The notes beneath the pieces were generated by a model, which saw only the letters and a program-made list of their open reading frames with translations, made no database searches and was not told the DNA's origin. A program made the translations under genes and the position numbers. Positions 29,375 to 39,400 of a DNA stretch of 64,000 bases are shown here, one piece after another. The stretch is from the NCBI RefSeq assembly GCF_030708455.1, contig NZ_JAUYWF010000004.1:124001-188000 (forward strand), read 5' to 3'. This DNA is from Halomonas sp. SSL-5. GTDB taxonomy: Bacteria; Pseudomonadota; Gammaproteobacteria; Pseudomonadales; Halomonadaceae. Numbering within the stretch: the first letter of the stretch is position 1; every line of letters begins with the position of its first letter.

Positions 29375-30790
29375 ATGGCCATGAAGGCATCCCTGCAACT
29401 GCGGGTCGGCACCCAGCTGACCATGACACCCCAGCTGCAGCAGGCCATCGCTTTGCTGCAGCTCTCTACCCTGGACCTGCGCCAGGAGATCCAGCAGGCG
29501 ATGGAGAGCAACCCGCTGCTGGAGCTCGACGACGAGTTCGGCGAACAGGCCACCCAGGAGACCCCGGACGACGACTGGGCAAGCGAGATTCCCGAACAGC
29601 TCGCCACCGACAGCGACTGGTCCGACACCTACCAGGACCTGGGCGCGCCGGCCGGAGGCGAGGGACCCGATTTCGAGCGCCAGGCCCAGAGCCAGAGCCT
29701 GCAGGGTCACCTCGCCTGGCAGCTGGCGATGAGCGACCTCGATCCTCGGGCGCGGCAGATCGCCGAGAGCCTGATCGATGCCGTGGACGATGCCGGCTAC
29801 CTGGCCACCTCCCTCGACGAGATCCGTGGCGGCCTGAGGCAACAGGGGCTTGCCGACCTGCGCAGCCAGGAGATGGAGCGGGTGCTGCTGCGCCTGCAGC
29901 AGTTCGACCCCACCGGCATCTTCGCCCGCGACCTGCGCGAATGCCTGCAGCTGCAGCTCGGCGCCCTCCCCGACGACACGCCGCTGCTGCCCCAGGCGCG
30001 ACGCCTGGTTCGCCAGTTCCTCGAGGCCCTGGCCGGCGGCGATCGACGCCTGCTCAAGCGGCGCCTGGGGCTGGACGACGACGCCCTGGATGCCACCATC
30101 GCCCTGGTGCGAGGCCTGGACCCACGCCCCGGCAGCGCCTTTGCCAGCGTGACCGACGACTATGTGATCCCGGACCTGGTCGCCTACCACGACCAGCGTG
30201 GCTGGCACGTCGAACTCAACCCCGAGGCACTGCCACGACTGCGCATCCAGCCCGATTACGCGGCCCTGGTGCGCCGCGCCGACAGAAGCGACGACAACCA
30301 GTTCCTCAAGGAGCATCTCCAGGAGGCGCGCTGGCTGATGAAGAGCCTGTCCAGCCGCAACGACACCCTGCTGCGAGTGGGCCGCGAGATCCTGGCCCGC
30401 CAGCTCGACTTCCTCGAGCGCGGGGAAGAGGCGATGAAGCCGCTCATCCTGGCCGACATCGCCCAGGCGGTGGAGATGCACGAATCCACCATCTCGAGGG
30501 TCACCACCCAGAAGTTCATCCACACCCCGCGGGGGGTCTTCGAACTCAAGTTCTTCTTCTCCAGCCACGTCGGCGGCGGCGAAGGCGAAGGCGACGCCCA
30601 CTCCAGCACCGCCATCCGCGCCCGCATCCGCAAGCTGATCCAGGAGGAGCCGCCTCGCAAGCCGCTCTCCGACAGCCGGCTGGTCACCCTGCTCGACGAG
30701 GCCGGCATCCAGGTCGCGCGCAGGACCGTGGCGAAGTATAGGGAAGCCATGGGCATCCCCTCCTCCAGCGAGCGCAGGCGGCTTCGCTGA
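29375..30790 (+). CDS. rpoN: RNA polymerase sigma-54 factor RpoN
   Basis: Alternative sigma factor for -24/-12 promoters, which need AAA+ activators. The 471 residues show region I at the N-terminus (LQLRVGTQLTMTPQLQQAIALLQLSTLDLRQEI), an acidic region II, a core-binding region, a helix-turn-helix (TISRVTTQKFIHTPRGVFELKFFFS) and the RpoN box ARRTVAKYR at 448-456, which reads the -24 element. Followed by hpf-ptsN-rapZ-ptsO, the classical rpoN cluster. Confidence 0.98.
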   Translation: MAMKASLQLRVGTQLTMTPQLQQAIALLQLSTLDLRQEIQQAMESNPLLELDDEFGEQATQETPDDDWASEIPEQLATDSDWSDTYQDLGAPAGGEGPDFERQAQSQSLQGHLAWQLAMSDLDPRARQIAESLIDAVDDAGYLATSLDEIRGGLRQQGLADLRSQEMERVLLRLQQFDPTGIFARDLRECLQLQLGALPDDTPLLPQARRLVRQFLEALAGGDRRLLKRRLGLDDDALDATIALVRGLDPRPGSAFASVTDDYVIPDLVAYHDQRGWHVELNPEALPRLRIQPDYAALVRRADRSDDNQFLKEHLQEARWLMKSLSSRNDTLLRVGREILARQLDFLERGEEAMKPLILADIAQAVEMHESTISRVTTQKFIHTPRGVFELKFFFSSHVGGGEGEGDAHSSTAIRARIRKLIQEEPPRKPLSDSRLVTLLDEAGIQVARRTVAKYREAMGIPSSSERRRLR

Positions 30791-30890
30791 CCGGGATCAA
30801 GGCGCCCCTCGAACCCGCCGCTGGGTGGGGGTATGCAAGGCGGGAAAAAGGGTTACAATCGAAGCACAACCAACGAGCAAGGAGCGTGTC

Positions 30891-31199
30891 ATGCAAGTCA
30901 ACATCACCGGCCATCATGTGGAACTGACCGATGCCCTGCGTGACTATGTCAACGAGAAGCTGACGCGCGTGGAGCGCCACTACGACAACATCACCAACGT
31001 TCAGGTGACCCTGTCGGTGGAGAAGGAGCGACAGTCCGCCGCCTGCACCCTGCATGCCGCCGGTGCCGACCTGCACGCCGAGGCTCAAGAGAACGACATG
31101 TATGCCGCCATCGATGCCCTGGCCGACAAGCTGGACCGCCAGCTGGTCAAGCACAAGGAGAAGGCCCAGGCCCGCGCCCAGGGCGCCGGCGCTCGCTGA
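30891..31199 (+). CDS. hpf: Ribosome hibernation promoting factor HPF
   Basis: Binds the 30S decoding region and drives 70S dimerisation in stationary phase. The start MQVNITGHHVELTDALRDYV, with AAGGAG seven bases upstream, gives 102 residues of the short HPF/YfiA fold (NITNVQVTLSVEKERQSAACTLHAAGADLHAEA, MYAAIDALADKLDRQLVKHKEK). A further 22 in-frame codons upstream lack family similarity. Next to rpoN as usual. Confidence 0.95.
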   Translation: MQVNITGHHVELTDALRDYVNEKLTRVERHYDNITNVQVTLSVEKERQSAACTLHAAGADLHAEAQENDMYAAIDALADKLDRQLVKHKEKAQARAQGAGAR

Positions 31200-31206
31200 G
31201 TCCACG

Positions 31207-31674
31207 ATGTCGTCTCTCGAAACCATCCTGCCCCCCGAGCGCACCCTCTTCGATGTGCCCGGGGGAAGCAAGAAACGGGTGCTGGAGTTCTTCAGCACCT
31301 TCATCGCCCAGAATACACCCAGCCTCGACAGCCAGGAGGTTTTCGCACGGCTGATCGCCCGCGAACGCCTGGGCAGTACGGGGATCGGCAATGGCGTGGC
31401 CATCCCGCATGCCAGAAGCCCCCACTGCAAGGCGCCCATCGCCGGCTTCCTGAAGCTGGCCGAGCCGGTGGATTTCGATGCCATCGACGGCGAGCCCGTC
31501 GACCTGGTGTTCATGCTGCTGGTGCCCGAGGAGGCAGACGCCGCCCATCTGACCCTGCTGGCTCAGGTGGCCGGCATCATGAACGACGTTGACACCCGAA
31601 CTCGCCTGCGCCGCAGTGCCAGCCAGCGAGAACTCCACGAGGGCCTTATCGAGGCCATTCGACGACAGGGCTGA
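31207..31674 (+). CDS. ptsN: PTS IIA-like nitrogen-regulatory protein PtsN
   Basis: EIIA-Ntr, the terminal phosphoacceptor of the nitrogen PTS, which regulates potassium transport and other processes through its phosphorylation state. The start MSSLETILPPERTLFDVPGGSKK gives 155 residues. The phosphorylated residue is His68 in GVAIPHARSP. Seven bases after hpf. A longer frame beginning inside hpf is not supported. Confidence 0.96.
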   Translation: MSSLETILPPERTLFDVPGGSKKRVLEFFSTFIAQNTPSLDSQEVFARLIARERLGSTGIGNGVAIPHARSPHCKAPIAGFLKLAEPVDFDAIDGEPVDLVFMLLVPEEADAAHLTLLAQVAGIMNDVDTRTRLRRSASQRELHEGLIEAIRRQG

Positions 31675-31708
31675 GCACCCGCTCGGCCAGGACGACCAGG
31701 AGATCCCC

Positions 31709-32614
31709 ATGCAGCTCGTGATCATCAGCGGCCGTTCCGGCTCGGGCAAGTCGATCGCGCTGCAGGCCCTGGAGGATCTCGGCTACTACGCCATCGACAA
31801 CCTGCCTGCCATGCTGCTCGGCTCGCTGGTCGACGAGCTGGGCAACCCCGAATCCCCGCGCTCCTCCATCGCCGTCAGCATCGACGCCCGCAACCTGCCC
31901 CAGGCCCTGAAACGCTTTCCCAGCCTGCTCGAGGAGGTGCGTGAACGCGGCATCGATTGCCAGGTGATCTACCTGACCACCGACGCGCGCATCCTGATCG
32001 AGCGCTACTCCGCCACCCGACGCCGCCACCCGCTGACCCGGGGCAGCGAGATGACGCTGGCCGAGGCAATCGACTCCGAGGAGCAGGCGCTGGCCGAGAT
32101 CCGTGACCTGTCCGACCTGGTGATCGACACCTCGCGGCTGTCGGTGCACGAGCTGCGCGGCCGCATCGCCGACCAGGTGGCCGGGCATCGCCCCGAGCAG
32201 CTGACCCTGACCGTGGAATCCTTCGGCTTCAAGCGCGGCGTGCCACTCGATGCCGACCTGGTGTTCGACGCCCGCTGCCTTCCCAATCCCTACTGGGACC
32301 CGCGCCTGAGGCCCTTCACCGGCCAGGACCCCGAGATCGTCGCCTTCCTCGAGGGATATCCGCTGGTCCAGGCGATGCTCGAGGACATCCACGCCTGGCT
32401 GACGCGCTGGCTACCCAGCTACGAGGCCAGCCATCGCAGCTACCTGACCGTGGCCATCGGCTGCACCGGCGGGCAGCATCGTTCGGTATACATCGCCGAG
32501 CGACTGGCGATGCGCCTGGCACAGAGCCAGACCCATGTCCGCCTGCGCCACCGCGAGCTGGGCACCCAGGACACCCTGCCTGGCCCCGACGCCACACCTC
32601 ATCAAGGACGTTGA
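31709..32614 (+). CDS. rapZ: RNase adapter protein RapZ
   Basis: P-loop RNA-binding protein that in enterobacteria presents GlmZ sRNA to RNase E to control glucosamine-6-phosphate synthesis. The start MQLVIISGRSGSGKSIALQAL gives 301 residues with Walker A GRSGSGKS (8-15), YYAIDNLPAMLL, the Walker B-like LVIDTS and the C-terminal domain TVAIGCTGGQHRSVYIAERLA. Whether a GlmZ-type target exists in this organism cannot be read here. Confidence 0.96.
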   Translation: MQLVIISGRSGSGKSIALQALEDLGYYAIDNLPAMLLGSLVDELGNPESPRSSIAVSIDARNLPQALKRFPSLLEEVRERGIDCQVIYLTTDARILIERYSATRRRHPLTRGSEMTLAEAIDSEEQALAEIRDLSDLVIDTSRLSVHELRGRIADQVAGHRPEQLTLTVESFGFKRGVPLDADLVFDARCLPNPYWDPRLRPFTGQDPEIVAFLEGYPLVQAMLEDIHAWLTRWLPSYEASHRSYLTVAIGCTGGQHRSVYIAERLAMRLAQSQTHVRLRHRELGTQDTLPGPDATPHQGR

Positions 32615-32616
32615 GC

Positions 32617-32886
32617 GTGCCGCAACGCAAGCTGACCCTGACCAACAAGCGTGGGCTACACGCCCGCGCCGCCACCCGGCTGGTGCAGTGCTGCCAGCCC
32701 TTCACGGCCCGCATCCGCGTGGCCAATGGCCCCCTGCAGGGTGAGGCCGACAACATCATGTCACTGCTCATGCTTGCCGCCCCCTGCGGCACCCAGCTCA
32801 CCGTCAGCGCCGAGGGGGAGGACGCCGAGGCGGCCCTCGACGCCGTTGAGGCGCTGTTCGAGGCCCGCTTCGACGAGGATGACTAG
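32617..32886 (+). CDS. ptsO: Phosphocarrier protein NPr (HPr family)
   Basis: HPr-like carrier that passes phosphate from EI-Ntr to PtsN. The GTG start has AAGGA eight bases upstream and gives 89 residues; a TTG two codons earlier overlaps the rapZ stop and is the alternative. Phosphorylated His15 lies in KRGLHARAA, and the Ser-46-like region reads NIMSLLMLAAPCG. The stop overlaps the convergent pmbA stop, so no terminator separates them. Confidence 0.94.
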   Translation: MPQRKLTLTNKRGLHARAATRLVQCCQPFTARIRVANGPLQGEADNIMSLLMLAAPCGTQLTVSAEGEDAEAALDAVEALFEARFDEDD

Positions 32887-34223
32887 CCGCCGGCCACGGT
32901 CATCTCGTCGATCAGCCAGCTGCCGGTATGGATGCTGCCGCGGGTATCGATATCGCTGCCCACGCCGGAGAGCCCCCGGAACATCGCCTCCAGGTTGCCG
33001 GCAATCGTGAACTCCTCCACCGGGTACTGGATCTCGCCGTTCTCCACCCAGAAGCCGGCCGCGCCCCGCGAGTAGTCGCCGGTGACGGCGTTCACCCCCT
33101 GCCCCATCAGCTCGGTGACCAGCACCCCCCGCCCCATGCGGGCGAGCAGCTCATCGCGTGATGCCAGCGGTGCCGCGATGCGCAGGTTGCGGGCGCCACC
33201 GGCATTCGCGGTGGTCGGCATGCCGAGGCGCCGCGCACTGTAGGCCGAGAGCATGTAACTGGCCAGGCGCCCCTTGTCGATGAAGACATTGTCGCGGGTC
33301 TGAACGCCATCGTTGTCGAAGGGCGAACTGGCCATGGCGCCGATCTCCATGGGCTTCTCCTGCAGGCTGAACCACTCGGGGAAGAGCCCATCGCCGAGGC
33401 GGTCGCAGAGGAAGGAGGCCTGACGGAACAGCGAGCCCCCGGCGATGGCGCCCATCAGCGAGCCGACCAGCCCCGCGGCCAGGTCCGGATCGAAGAGCAC
33501 CGGCAGGCGTCCGGTGGCCGGGCGCCGCGCGCCGAGGCGCCGCAGGGTGTGCGCGGCGGCGCTCTCGCCGACCCGCTCGGGGGCCAGCAGGTCACGGGGG
33601 TCCCGGGCACTGGTGTAGTCGTAGTCACGCTGCATGCCGGCGGCATCCTCGGCGATCAGCATGCAGGAGAGGGAGTGGCGGCTGCCGCGCTGGCTGCCCA
33701 GGAAGCCGTGGCTGTTGGCGTAGACCCGCACCCCCTCGCCGCTGGAGAGCGAGGCCCCGTCGGAGCTCTTGATCCCGGCCTTGCCGCGGCCGGCGGCCTC
33801 GCAGGCCAGTGCCAGGTCGATGGCCTCCTCGGTGGAGAGCGCCCAGGGATGGTGCACGTCGAGGTCGGGAAGATGGGTGGCCATCAGCTCGGCATCGGCG
33901 AGGCCGGCGGCGGGATCCTCGCCGGTATAGCGGGCGATGGCGATGGCCTTCTCGACCACGGCGCGTATGGAGGCCTCTCCGGCATCGGTGGAGGAGGCGC
34001 TGCCCTTGTGCTGCCCGAGATAGACGGTCACCGCGATGCCCTGATCGCGGGAGAGCTCGACGGTCTCCACCTCGCCCTCGCGAACGCTGACACCGACGCC
34101 CTGGTCGACGCTGGCGCCCACCTCGCAGGCGTCGGCACCCAGCTTGCGGGCCAGCTCCACTGCCTGTCGGGAACGGCTCTCCAGCTGGCTCTGCTGGGCG
34201 GCGGCATCGAAAGCCTGAGTCAT
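32883..34223 (-). CDS. pmbA: Metalloprotease subunit PmbA/TldE
   Basis: Partner of TldD in a heterodimeric metalloprotease that degrades unfolded peptides and matures some modified peptides such as microcin B17. A strong AAGGAGG precedes the ATG of MTQAFDAAA; 446 residues. Domains: N-terminal VELARKLGADACEVGASVDQGVGVSVREGEVETVE, C-terminal SLFRQASFLCDRLGDGLF, FDNDGVQTRDNVFIDKG and GVNAVTGDYSRGAAGFWVENGEIQYPVEEFTIAGNL. PmbA lacks the HExxxH carried by TldD. TldD lies 750 bases upstream, beyond darP. Confidence 0.95.
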   Translation of the reverse strand: MTQAFDAAAQQSQLESRSRQAVELARKLGADACEVGASVDQGVGVSVREGEVETVELSRDQGIAVTVYLGQHKGSASSTDAGEASIRAVVEKAIAIARYTGEDPAAGLADAELMATHLPDLDVHHPWALSTEEAIDLALACEAAGRGKAGIKSSDGASLSSGEGVRVYANSHGFLGSQRGSRHSLSCMLIAEDAAGMQRDYDYTSARDPRDLLAPERVGESAAAHTLRRLGARRPATGRLPVLFDPDLAAGLVGSLMGAIAGGSLFRQASFLCDRLGDGLFPEWFSLQEKPMEIGAMASSPFDNDGVQTRDNVFIDKGRLASYMLSAYSARRLGMPTTANAGGARNLRIAAPLASRDELLARMGRGVLVTELMGQGVNAVTGDYSRGAAGFWVENGEIQYPVEEFTIAGNLEAMFRGLSGVGSDIDTRGSIHTGSWLIDEMTVAGG

Positions 34224-34291
34224 CTCTATCCTCCTTCGGCGGGCCCGCGGGCCGCGCCTGTGATGTTCATTCTCAGCCCGGTGAAGCGGGC

Positions 34292-34300
34292 TGGTATACT
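34292..34300 (+). promoter_or_regulatory. Extended -10 promoter of darP
   Basis: TGGTATACT, an extended -10 (TGn before TATACT) with no good -35, 36 bases upstream of the darP ATG, in the 112-base gap divergent from pmbA. Confidence 0.5.
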
Positions 34301-34335
34301 GTCGGGACACCCAGCCCCCAACCGATGGAAGCGGC

Positions 34336-34872
34336 ATGTCCCAGGAATCTCCCCGCGAGCTGCTCGACCAGGTCCTTCAGCAGCCGGACAACGACGAACG
34401 CCCCAGCAAGTCCCAGCTCAAGCGCGAGATGCAGGCGCTGCAGGCGCTGGGCGAACAGATCATCGCCATGACACCCGGTGAGCGGGCGCGCTTCCCGCTC
34501 TCCGACGACATGCTCGCCGCCGTGGAGGAGACCGCACGCATCCGCTCCCACGAGGGGCGGCGACGGCATATGCAGTACGTCGGCAAGCTGATGCGCCGCG
34601 AGGATCTCGAGGCGATCCGCGCCGTCCATGACGAGATCGAGCAGGAGACGCTGCGCCGCGACCACGCCTTCCATCGCCTCGAGAAGTGGCGTGACCGCCT
34701 CGTCGACGAGGGAGACGCCGCGGTGGAGGCCTTCGTGGCCGACTACCCCGACGCCGACCGCCAGGCCCTGCGTCAGCTGATCCGCAACGCCCAGCGTGAG
34801 CGCGAGAAGGGCAAGCCCCCGGCCAGCGCCCGCAAGCTGTTCAAGCTGATCCGCGATATTGCCGGACTATAG
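34336..34872 (+). CDS. darP: Ribosome biogenesis factor DarP (YjgA, DUF615)
   Basis: Dual-action assembly protein of the late 50S particle. The 178 residues are helical and very charged: SKSQLKREMQALQALGEQI at about 24-42, HEGRRRHMQYVGKLMRREDLEAIRA and the C-terminal ARKLFKLIRDI. All are DUF615 signatures. It lies alone on the plus strand between pmbA and tldD, as in Pseudomonas. Confidence 0.94.
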   Translation: MSQESPRELLDQVLQQPDNDERPSKSQLKREMQALQALGEQIIAMTPGERARFPLSDDMLAAVEETARIRSHEGRRRHMQYVGKLMRREDLEAIRAVHDEIEQETLRRDHAFHRLEKWRDRLVDEGDAAVEAFVADYPDADRQALRQLIRNAQREREKGKPPASARKLFKLIRDIAGL

Positions 34873-34873
34873 C

Positions 34874-34960
34874 GCCGCCGGGGTCAGACCCCGGCCGAGC
34901 CAGCAGGCCCATCATCGTGCGCCTTACCAGCCATATCGACGCCGCCGGGGTCTGACCCCG
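34874..34960. repeat. Pair of REP-like palindromic repeats between darP and tldD
   Basis: Two copies of GCCGCCGGGGTC(A/T)GACCCCG at 34874-34893 and 34941-34960. Each is internally palindromic (GGGGTC-N-GACCCC), so each can form a small hairpin or the two can pair. They fill the 102-base gap between convergent genes and may act as terminators, but the form is that of dispersed REP-type elements. Confidence 0.75.
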
Positions 34961-34974
34961 ACCTGGCCACAGCT

Positions 34975-36429
34975 TTATGACGCAGTACCGCCCACGGTCA
35001 GCTCGTCGATCTTGAGGGTCGGCTGGCCGACGCCCACGGGCACGCCCTGGCCCTCCTTGCCGCAGACGCCGATACCGCTGTCCAGTTCCATGTCATGGCC
35101 GATCATCGACACCTGCCCCATCACCTCGGGGCCGTTGCCGATCAGCGTCGCACCCTTCACCGGGGCGGTGATCCGGCCATCCTCGATCAGGTAGGCCTCG
35201 CTCGCCGAGAACACGAACTTGCCCGAGGTGATGTCTACCTGGCCGCCGCCGAAGCTCACCGCATAGATGCCGCGCCTGACGCTCTTGATGATATCGGCGG
35301 GATCGTCCTGTCCGGCCAGCATGACGGTGTTGGTCATGCGCGGCATGGGCAGGTGGGCGAAGGACTCACGGCGGGCGTTGCCGGTGGGCGCCATGCCCAT
35401 CAGCCGGGCGTTGAGCTTGTCCTGCATGTAGCCGGTGAGAATGCCATCCTCGATCAGCGGCGTGTGCTGACCCGGGGTGCCCTCGTCATCGACGCTCATA
35501 GAGCCGCGGCGATCGCCCAGGGTGGCATCGTCCACCACCGTCACGCCCGGTGCGGCGACGCGCTGCCCCAAGCGACCCGCGAAGGCGGAGCTGCCCTTGC
35601 GGTTGAAGTCGCCCTCCAGGCCGTGGCCCACCGCCTCGTGGAGCAGGATGCCGGGCCAGCCCGGCGCCAGCACTACCGGCAGCTGGCCGGCCGGCGCATC
35701 CACGGCGTCCAGGTTGACCAGCGCCTGGCGTACCGCCTCCTTCGCATAGCGCTCTGCCACGCCCTCGTCGCGCAGGCGCGACATGGGATAGCGACCACCG
35801 CCACCGGCGCTGCCACGCTCGCGACGGCCATTACGCACGGCGATCACGCTGACGTTGAAGCGCACCAGGGGACGGATATCCGCCGCCAGGGTGCCGTCAC
35901 TGGCGCGCACCAACACCACCTCATGGACCCCGGAGAGCGAGGCACTGACCTGGCTGACCGAGGGGTCGGCGGCCCGGGCCACGCGATCCGCCTGCTTGAG
36001 CATGGCGACCTTCTCCTCGGCGGAAAGGCCGGAGAGCGGATCGACCCCGGCATAGCGCGCCTGGGGGGCGACGGCGACCGCCGCACCCAGGGTCAGGCGG
36101 CTGCCGCTGCGCACGATGCCCGCGGCGGTGCGCCCGGTCTCGCCCAGGGCGTCGGCGGTGATCTGGTTGGAGTAGGCGAAGCCGGTCTTCTCGCCGGCCA
36201 GGGAGCGCACGCCCACCCCGCCGTCGATGTTGTAGCTGGCCTCCTTGACCTCACCGTCTTCCAGCACCCAGCCCTCATGCCAGCTGCGCTGGAAGTAGAG
36301 GTCGGCATAGTCGATGCCCGGGCCCAGGGCGTGGCCGAGGCCGGCGTCCAGGTCGTCCAGGGAGAGGCCGCCGGGAGCCAGCAGGATACCGGCGGCTTCG
36401 TCTAGCAGTGCGTGTCTCGCTTGGGTCAT
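34975..36429 (-). CDS. tldD: Metalloprotease TldD
   Basis: Catalytic subunit of the TldD/TldE protease. The zinc motif HEAVGH, a HExxxH, lies at about 265-270 in [23 protein letters not shown]. The C-terminal [31 protein letters not shown] is highly conserved. The 484 residues match E. coli TldD (481). It overlaps yhdP by four bases. The two genes likely share a transcript with rng and the mre genes further upstream. Confidence 0.96.
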   Translation of the reverse strand: MTQARHALLDEAAGILLAPGGLSLDDLDAGLGHALGPGIDYADLYFQRSWHEGWVLEDGEVKEASYNIDGGVGVRSLAGEKTGFAYSNQITADALGETGRTAAGIVRSGSRLTLGAAVAVAPQARYAGVDPLSGLSAEEKVAMLKQADRVARAADPSVSQVSASLSGVHEVVLVRASDGTLAADIRPLVRFNVSVIAVRNGRRERGSAGGGGRYPMSRLRDEGVAERYAKEAVRQALVNLDAVDAPAGQLPVVLAPGWPGILLHEAVGHGLEGDFNRKGSSAFAGRLGQRVAAPGVTVVDDATLGDRRGSMSVDDEGTPGQHTPLIEDGILTGYMQDKLNARLMGMAPTGNARRESFAHLPMPRMTNTVMLAGQDDPADIIKSVRRGIYAVSFGGGQVDITSGKFVFSASEAYLIEDGRITAPVKGATLIGNGPEVMGQVSMIGHDMELDSGIGVCGKEGQGVPVGVGQPTLKIDELTVGGTAS

Positions 36430-39400
36430 TCGGCGCTTTCCACTGAGATCTGCGGCGCGGTCCAGGGACCGAGCACGCGATAATGAATTCGGGTCACGCT
36501 GTCGATGGCATCACCGAACAGGCGGTCGGCGATAAACAGGGCCCCGCCTACCACCGGGGCGCCGGCGATCACCGCGGCCAGCGGCAGGTTGCGGCTGACG
36601 GGTACCGTGACACCCAGCCGCATGTCGAGTTCCCGCCGCGCCAGCTCGACGCTGCCATCCAGGGAGAAGCGGGTGGCGGGCCCCACGACCTCGACCGGCC
36701 CCCGCGTCTCGAGACTGCCACCATACAGGGTCGCCGCGCCACTGACACGATCGAAGGCGGTCCCCTGACCGGTCACGTCGGAGAAGTCCAGGCGCAGGCG
36801 TCGCACCAGGTTGTCGATATTGAGCAGCCCCACCAGTCGTGCCGGGGTGGACTGCAGGTTGACGAAACGCCCGTCACGCAGCTCTGCCTCGACGCTGCCC
36901 CGTGAGCGCTCCAGGGCAAACTGCCAGGGCGCCCCCGGCCAGGCCAGCTGGCTCTTGACCCGGGTCTCCTGGCTGCGGATCACCGCCGCCTGCCCCAGGC
37001 GCTCCAGCGCCGTGCCCAGGTCGCGCCCATCCAGGTCGAGACGCGCACGGGTAAGGCTGGCCCCGGAGCCGGCCGCCTCCCAGACCAGCTCGCCGCGGGC
37101 ACTGATCTCGCCAAGGGTGAGGCCCAGGGGAGCGATACTGAGTCGCTCGGGCGTGGCCTGCCAGCGGGCAGTCAGGGGGCCCAGGCGCTGGCCGGCGCGC
37201 TCGATGTCGGCGACGCGCAGGCGACCAGCGGGGAGATCAGCCACCCAGCCGGGCAGGGACTGTGGCGCCGGCGGGGTGGCGATCTCGTCGAACAGCGAGC
37301 CGACCTCGCGGTTGCCCGGCATCAGTGCATCCAGGGAGAGCCGCGCCAGGCCGATGTCCAGCGGCTCGGCGAGCCGGGGCCGGTAATCGAGCTGCCCCTC
37401 CAGCAGGCTGCCATCCAGCGCCAGACGCCAGCCGCCTCCGGATTGGGGGCGTGCCGTGGCGTAGAAGGAACCCAGACAGCGCTCGTCGTGCTGCAGGCAG
37501 TCACTCGCCAGGCGCACCTCGCGCAGATTCTGGGCGCCGCTTGCCGCTCCCGAGCCGGCGCCCACCAGGCCGGAGAGCGACTCGCCCCAGGCGGCGGGTG
37601 ACAGCCTCGGCAGGTAGGCGTCGACCCACCAGCCCGCCCCCGTTGGCCAGCTGCCGGAGGCCGGGCGACCCAGCCACACCTGCCCCTGGCCGCTGTCGCC
37701 ACCGGGCAGCGCCCGCCAGCGCAGTGCCAGCACCTCACCCAGGCGCCCCTCCAGGCGCCCCTCGGTCAGGTCCATGTCGAGCCGCAGCGGCCGGGTCTCC
37801 CCCGCCGACTTGCCCAGCGGGGCAGGCAGGTCGGCGGCCAGCCCCTGGAGCGTGCTCTCCAGGCGCAGCGAAACGCCGTCGTCGACGCCCAGGCGGCCGC
37901 GCCAGTCGAGGCGGCCCGCCAGCCGCTCAGCCAGGGCGGAAACGCCCCCCAGCGCCAGCAGCGCTCTCGTCTCGGCCGTGCCGGCAAGGTCGAGCCCGCC
38001 GCCCTGGGTATCGATATCGGCGCGCACCGGCCCGCCCAGTGCCCGCCCCTCCAGGCGACCCTCGAGGCCGCCCGCCTCGCCCCGCTGACGCCAGGCGAGC
38101 GGCCCCGCCAGGTCGCGGAAGACCAGCCCCAGGGGGCGATACTCCAGGCGCGGGAAGGCGGCCTCGGTAGCGATATCCAGCGCGAGGCCCGCGGGCTCGG
38201 CCAGGGGCAGCGCCAGGGTGAGCGTGCCTTCGGCATGCCCCTCGGCCTGCCAGGCATCCAGGGCCTCCATCCCCTCCACCGGCATGGCCAGCAGGAAACG
38301 ACGCAGCGCGGCGGCCTCGGCGGCCAGCCTGCCCTCCACCTCGAGGCGCTCGTCGGCCAGGCGTACCCGGCCGTCGTGCGCCTCCACCCCGAGGCTCTCG
38401 GCGTGGCTCACCTCGGCCTCCAGGACGCCGTCGTCGAGGCGCATCCGCCCCTCGACGCCCTCCAGCCTCGGCCAGCCCGGGGCAATGGGCAGGCGCCCGT
38501 CACGGATGGCGAGGTCGAGGCCGAAGTTCGCCGCGACACGTTCGTCACTGCCCCCGGAGAGCGGCACATGCAGGCGCAGCGAGCCCTCGGGCACCCGGCC
38601 GGCCACGCCATCGGCGAGCCAGTCGCGCAATTCATCGCCGAGGATGCCCACCGGCAGCCACTCAACGAGCGGCGTCTCCACGGCATCGACATCCTCGAGG
38701 GCCAGGGTCAGGCCGAAGCCGCCCCGGGCGCCACGGCCGACGGAGAGGCCGAAACCGCCGCTGACCTCGGCACCGTTCCAGCCCACCCGCAGGTCGCGGC
38801 CACTGACCATGCTGCGCGGGCCGTCATAGGCCCAGCGCACCTCGCCAGAGGCGTGCTCGAGCGCCATGGGGCCGGCGAACACCTCGGGAAAGTGCAGCGT
38901 GGCGGCGTCGTCGCCGACGAAGCGCACCAGCCCGTTCCCCCCGCGGGCCTCCACCCACATGTCGAGGGGCCCGCCGCCCGGTGCCTGCTGCCAGGGCGAG
39001 GCCTCCACCCCGCGCAGGGAGGCGCGCGCCTGCCACTGCTCCTCCCGGAAGCCCAGGCCGAAGCCCATCACCCGCCCGCGGGGGTCGAGGCTGTCCACCA
39101 CCCGGGCCAGGGCCTCGGGCAGCGGGACCCGGTCGCGCCAGGCGGCCAGCGACCCCAGGTCGAAGGCGCTGGTATTGAGCCACCAGCCCTCGGCATCGCC
39201 GCTCAGGTGCCAGCGATAGGGCAAGGCCGGGCCCCAGCGCGACGCGGGGGCATCGGGCTCGCTGGCATCGGGGCTGTCGGCGTCGCCCTGGAACCAGGCC
39301 TGCCAACCGCTATCTCCCTTCAGCCACTGGCCACGCCCGGTCACGCCGTCGAGCTCCAGGTCATGGCGCTCTCCCGCCGCGTCCCGGTGGCTGACCGCCA

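Noticed and set aside
30825-30890. Upstream in-frame start for hpf
   Set aside because: The internal ATG at 30891 has a strong AAGGAG and gives the standard HPF length.
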